A program made the translations under genes and the position numbers. From Rhodocyclaceae bacterium (GTDB lineage Bacteria; Pseudomonadota; Gammaproteobacteria; Burkholderiales; Rhodocyclaceae): DNA of 64,000 nt. The stretch spans positions 62,001 to 126,000 of the forward strand of contig JAGRGD010000049.1 of the NCBI GenBank assembly GCA_020445665.1, given 5' to 3'. Below, piece after piece: positions 62,043 through 64,000 of this stretch; the first letter of the stretch is position 1; every line of letters starts with the position of its first letter. A model generated the notes under the pieces. The model was not told the DNA's origin and ran no database searches. It worked only from the letters and a program-made list of their open reading frames with translations.

Positions 62043-63080
62043 TCAGTCATCGGCAAGATGCTCCGCTGCGATGATCTCGTCGGCCGCCACCGGCACGCGC
62101 AGCGTCCTGCCGACAAGGCGATCGATCTGCGTCGGCGCGAAGCCGGTGCCCGGGCGCTTGGCGTCCAGGTCCCCGGCCCGCAGCACGTGCCCCGCGGGCA
62201 GGTCGCGGATCGTGACGAGGCTGCGGCGCATCTTGGGGCGCTGGGCGGCCTCGGCCGCGTCGAGGATGCGCGACGCTCCGCCGAGCGCGACCTGTACGCT
62301 CCGGCAGTGGCGCACCATCGTGGCCATCTCGTCGGGCTCGGTGGCCATCTGGTTGTCCATCCCGATCCGGCTCTTGTCGAGGGTGAAATGCTTTTCGATC
62401 AGGCAGGCGCCGAGGGCCACCGCGGCGGCCGGAATCTCGACGCCCTGGGTGTGGTCGGAATAGCCGATCGGGCAGTCCGGGAACTCGCTGCGCAGGCCGA
62501 GCAGATTGTGCAGCCGGATGGACTCGGGTGCTGCAGGGTAGACCGAGACGCAGTGGAGGATGGCGAGGGCGTCCTGACCGGCCTCATGGATCGTGCCGAC
62601 CGCCCTCCGGATCTCCTCGGTGGTGCCCATCCCCGTGGATAGCACCAGCGGCACGCCGAGGCGGGCGAGGTAGTCCAGGTAGGGGAGGTTGTCGAGCTCC
62701 ATCGACGCGATCTTGATAAAGGGCACTTCGCAGGTCTCGGCGAGCACGCGCGCCTCCTCGCGGGAATAGGGCGTGGACGCGAAGTCCATGCCCACCGTCC
62801 GGCAGTAGCCAGCCAGTTCCGCGAGCTGCGCGTCCGACATCGAGAATTTGCTGACGAAGCGCCTGGCGATCGGGTTCTGGCGGTAATGGGTGCTCGAGTA
62901 GAGCGTGTCGGTGGTCCAGGACTGGAACTTGACGCAGTCCACGCCGGCAGCCCTGGCGCTGTCGATCATGGCGCGGGCGGTTTCCGGGTCGCCGAAGTGA
63001 CTGGTGTTCAACTCGGCCACGATGTAGGGGTCGTGGTAATCGCCGAGCGCGCGGCCGTTCCTCAGGGTGATGCGGGCCAT
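62043..63080 (-). CDS. NeuB-family nonulosonate synthase
   Basis: A 345-residue sialic acid synthase-type enzyme. The barrel has FQSWTTDTLYSS, metal-ligand histidines in GYSDHTQGVE and LIEKHFTLDK, and a C-terminal SAF (antifreeze-like) domain (SLVTIRDLPAGHVLRAGDLD with KRPGTGF). NeuB-type enzymes condense phosphoenolpyruvate with a 6-carbon sugar. The usual GPDH turn after EKHFTLD is replaced by GMDN, so the substrate may differ from ManNAc, pseudaminate or legionaminate precursors. Confidence 0.9.
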   Translation of the reverse strand: MARITLRNGRALGDYHDPYIVAELNTSHFGDPETARAMIDSARAAGVDCVKFQSWTTDTLYSSTHYRQNPIARRFVSKFSMSDAQLAELAGYCRTVGMDFASTPYSREEARVLAETCEVPFIKIASMELDNLPYLDYLARLGVPLVLSTGMGTTEEIRRAVGTIHEAGQDALAILHCVSVYPAAPESIRLHNLLGLRSEFPDCPIGYSDHTQGVEIPAAAVALGACLIEKHFTLDKSRIGMDNQMATEPDEMATMVRHCRSVQVALGGASRILDAAEAAQRPKMRRSLVTIRDLPAGHVLRAGDLDAKRPGTGFAPTQIDRLVGRTLRVPVAADEIIAAEHLADD

Positions 63081-63217
63081 GGTCTATCCGTAGCGGGGCA
63101 GGGGGCGGGGTATCCCGGGGGGTCGCCCGCCCGTTGCCGATGAAAAGGGAATCGGCCGCAATGCCGCGGGCTTGAGGGGCGTGGCGGGGCCTGGCCGGAA
63201 GCGGGGCGGCTGCGTCC

Positions 63218-64000
63218 TCATTGGTCGATGGGCGCGACGATCATTTCGGACAGGAAGACCTCCCGATCGATAAACGGGGCCTGGTCCTCCAGCGGACGCC
63301 GGACGACTCGCCGGGTGATCTCGCTGCGGGTGTGACCCAGCTCGATGTAGCCCTGGTCGGGCCGGCCCATGATTTCGCACAGCACGGGCCCGGGCTCGGC
63401 GAAGCAGGCGCGGAGGGCATCGGCGAGGCCGCCGGGGCCGTCGATGCGCCGGTAGGCGAGCCCGAAGCAGGCCGCGACCTGCCCGAAGTCCGGACAGCTG
63501 ACGCCGTTGTCCGGGTCGGTGCCGATCGTCCGGGTCCGGAACAGGCCTTGCTGGCGGCGGCGGATGATCGAATAGGCGTTGTTGTTGATCACCAGGATCT
63601 TGATCGGCAGCTGGCGGTAGCGGAGGGTCTCGAGCTCCTGCAGGTTCATCATGATGGAACCGTCGCCGATGACGGCGATGGTAGGGTCCGGGCGTGCACT
63701 GCAGGCGCCGATGGCGGCCGGCAGCGCGAATCCCATGGCGCCCTGGGAGGCTGGGTGGAGGCACCGCATGCCCGGGCCGAAGCGGACGTTGGTCGGCAGG
63801 ATGACCTCTGCCGAGCCCGAGTCGGTGACCAGGGTGGCCGTGGCCGGAAGCGCGTCAGACAGGGCTTCGGCCAGCACGTAGAGGTCGACCCGGTCGGCTG
63901 CCGTGAACGGTGCCTCGACGGGGGAAAAACGGGTTTTCCAGTGCTGGCACCTGTCCACCCAGGTCGCCGGTGCCGGCGCGGCCGGCAGGCTGTCGGCGGC
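63218..64000 (-). CDS. ThDP-dependent enzyme, acetolactate-synthase-like (N-terminal part missing)
   Basis: Only the C-terminal 260 residues are in the window; the frame runs in from position 64000 without a start codon. It has the cofactor-binding region VIGDGSIMMNLQELETLRYR with NNNAYS, and QGAMGFALPAAIGACSA, all typical of the pyruvate-oxidase/acetolactate-synthase superfamily. Members decarboxylate 2-keto acids or condense aldehydes. Its place in this operon, with LuxC/LuxE, suggests a role in making or joining an aldehyde-derived unit. A 137-base spacer separates it from the NeuB gene. Confidence 0.88.
   Translation of the reverse strand, partial: AADSLPAAPAPATWVDRCQHWKTRFSPVEAPFTAADRVDLYVLAEALSDALPATATLVTDSGSAEVILPTNVRFGPGMRCLHPASQGAMGFALPAAIGACSARPDPTIAVIGDGSIMMNLQELETLRYRQLPIKILVINNNAYSIIRRRQQGLFRTRTIGTDPDNGVSCPDFGQVAACFGLAYRRIDGPGGLADALRACFAEPGPVLCEIMGRPDQGYIELGHTRSEITRRVVRRPLEDQAPFIDREVFLSEMIVAPIDQ

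Noticed and set aside
62375..62400. Loss of a metal ligand in the NeuB-like enzyme at the GMDN turn
   Set aside because: On comparing with the known pattern, the two metal-ligand histidines are those in SDH and EKH, which are both present, so only the substrate-side turn is altered.

Overview
The window is high-GC (roughly two-thirds G+C by eye), densely packed Gram-negative chromosomal DNA with no tRNA, rRNA, CRISPR array, insertion sequence or phage gene that I can recognise. Gene content (L and P ring genes, FlrB/FlrC-type two-component regulators with sigma-54 promoters, flaG-fliD-fliS-fliT, and a moaC / M48 protease / TusA-like block) fits a betaproteobacterium, perhaps of the Rhodocyclales (Azoarcus/Thauera-like). 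That placement is inference from gene order, not a database match.

Layout. 1-6.9 kb: a GAF/HD-GYP protein cut by the window start, a FecR-domain protein, an OmpA-type lipoprotein, a CHASE2 nucleotide cyclase, moaC, a BepA-like metalloprotease and a TusA-like protein. 7-45 kb: a nearly complete flagellar locus. It holds fliC1, flgN-flgM, flgA, flgBCDEFGHIJ, flgKL and a small secreted protein; fliOPQR; an interruption (HD-GYP, hemerythrin, MscS channel, small unknown protein, SDR); fliFGHIJKLMN; flrBC; fliE; a YcgR-like brake; an FlhB-C-like protein with a second FliK-like protein; and fliT-fliS-fliD-flaG-fliC2. flhA, flhB, flhF, fliA, motors and chemotaxis genes are not in the window. 45-64 kb: a probable flagellin-glycosylation island. 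It holds a 1210-residue multi-domain glycosyltransferase next to fliC2, an unknown protein, a radical SAM enzyme, a nucleotide-sugar epimerase, an FkbM methyltransferase, another glycosyltransferase and methyltransferase, and a tightly packed minus-strand operon. That operon encodes LuxC-like acyl reductase, LuxE-like acyl-protein synthetase, an adenylating enzyme, two carrier proteins, a NeuD-like acyltransferase, a KAS III enzyme, an SDR, a NeuB-family synthase and a ThDP enzyme that runs off the window end.

Regulation. Five sigma-54 promoters with correct GG-N10-GC spacing lie just upstream of fliC1, flgB, flgK, fliE and fliK. All five are accompanied by clusters of CGGCAA/TTGCCG half-sites, best described as a 15-bp inverted repeat CGGCAA-N3-YTGCCG. 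Further copies lie upstream of fliO and between fliF and flrB. For flgK and fliE the clusters are inside upstream coding sequence, in the interdomain linkers of flgJ and flrC. The natural reader of these sites is the FlrC-type activator encoded here. flgM and fliC2 instead carry sigma-28-like promoters, so the two nearly identical flagellins appear to be under different sigma factors.

The main candidates for new biology are the intragenic FlrC-type enhancers and the LuxC/LuxE/ACP/KAS III/NeuB/ThDP island, which looks built to make an unusual acyl or aldehyde-derived decoration on a nonulosonic-type sugar.
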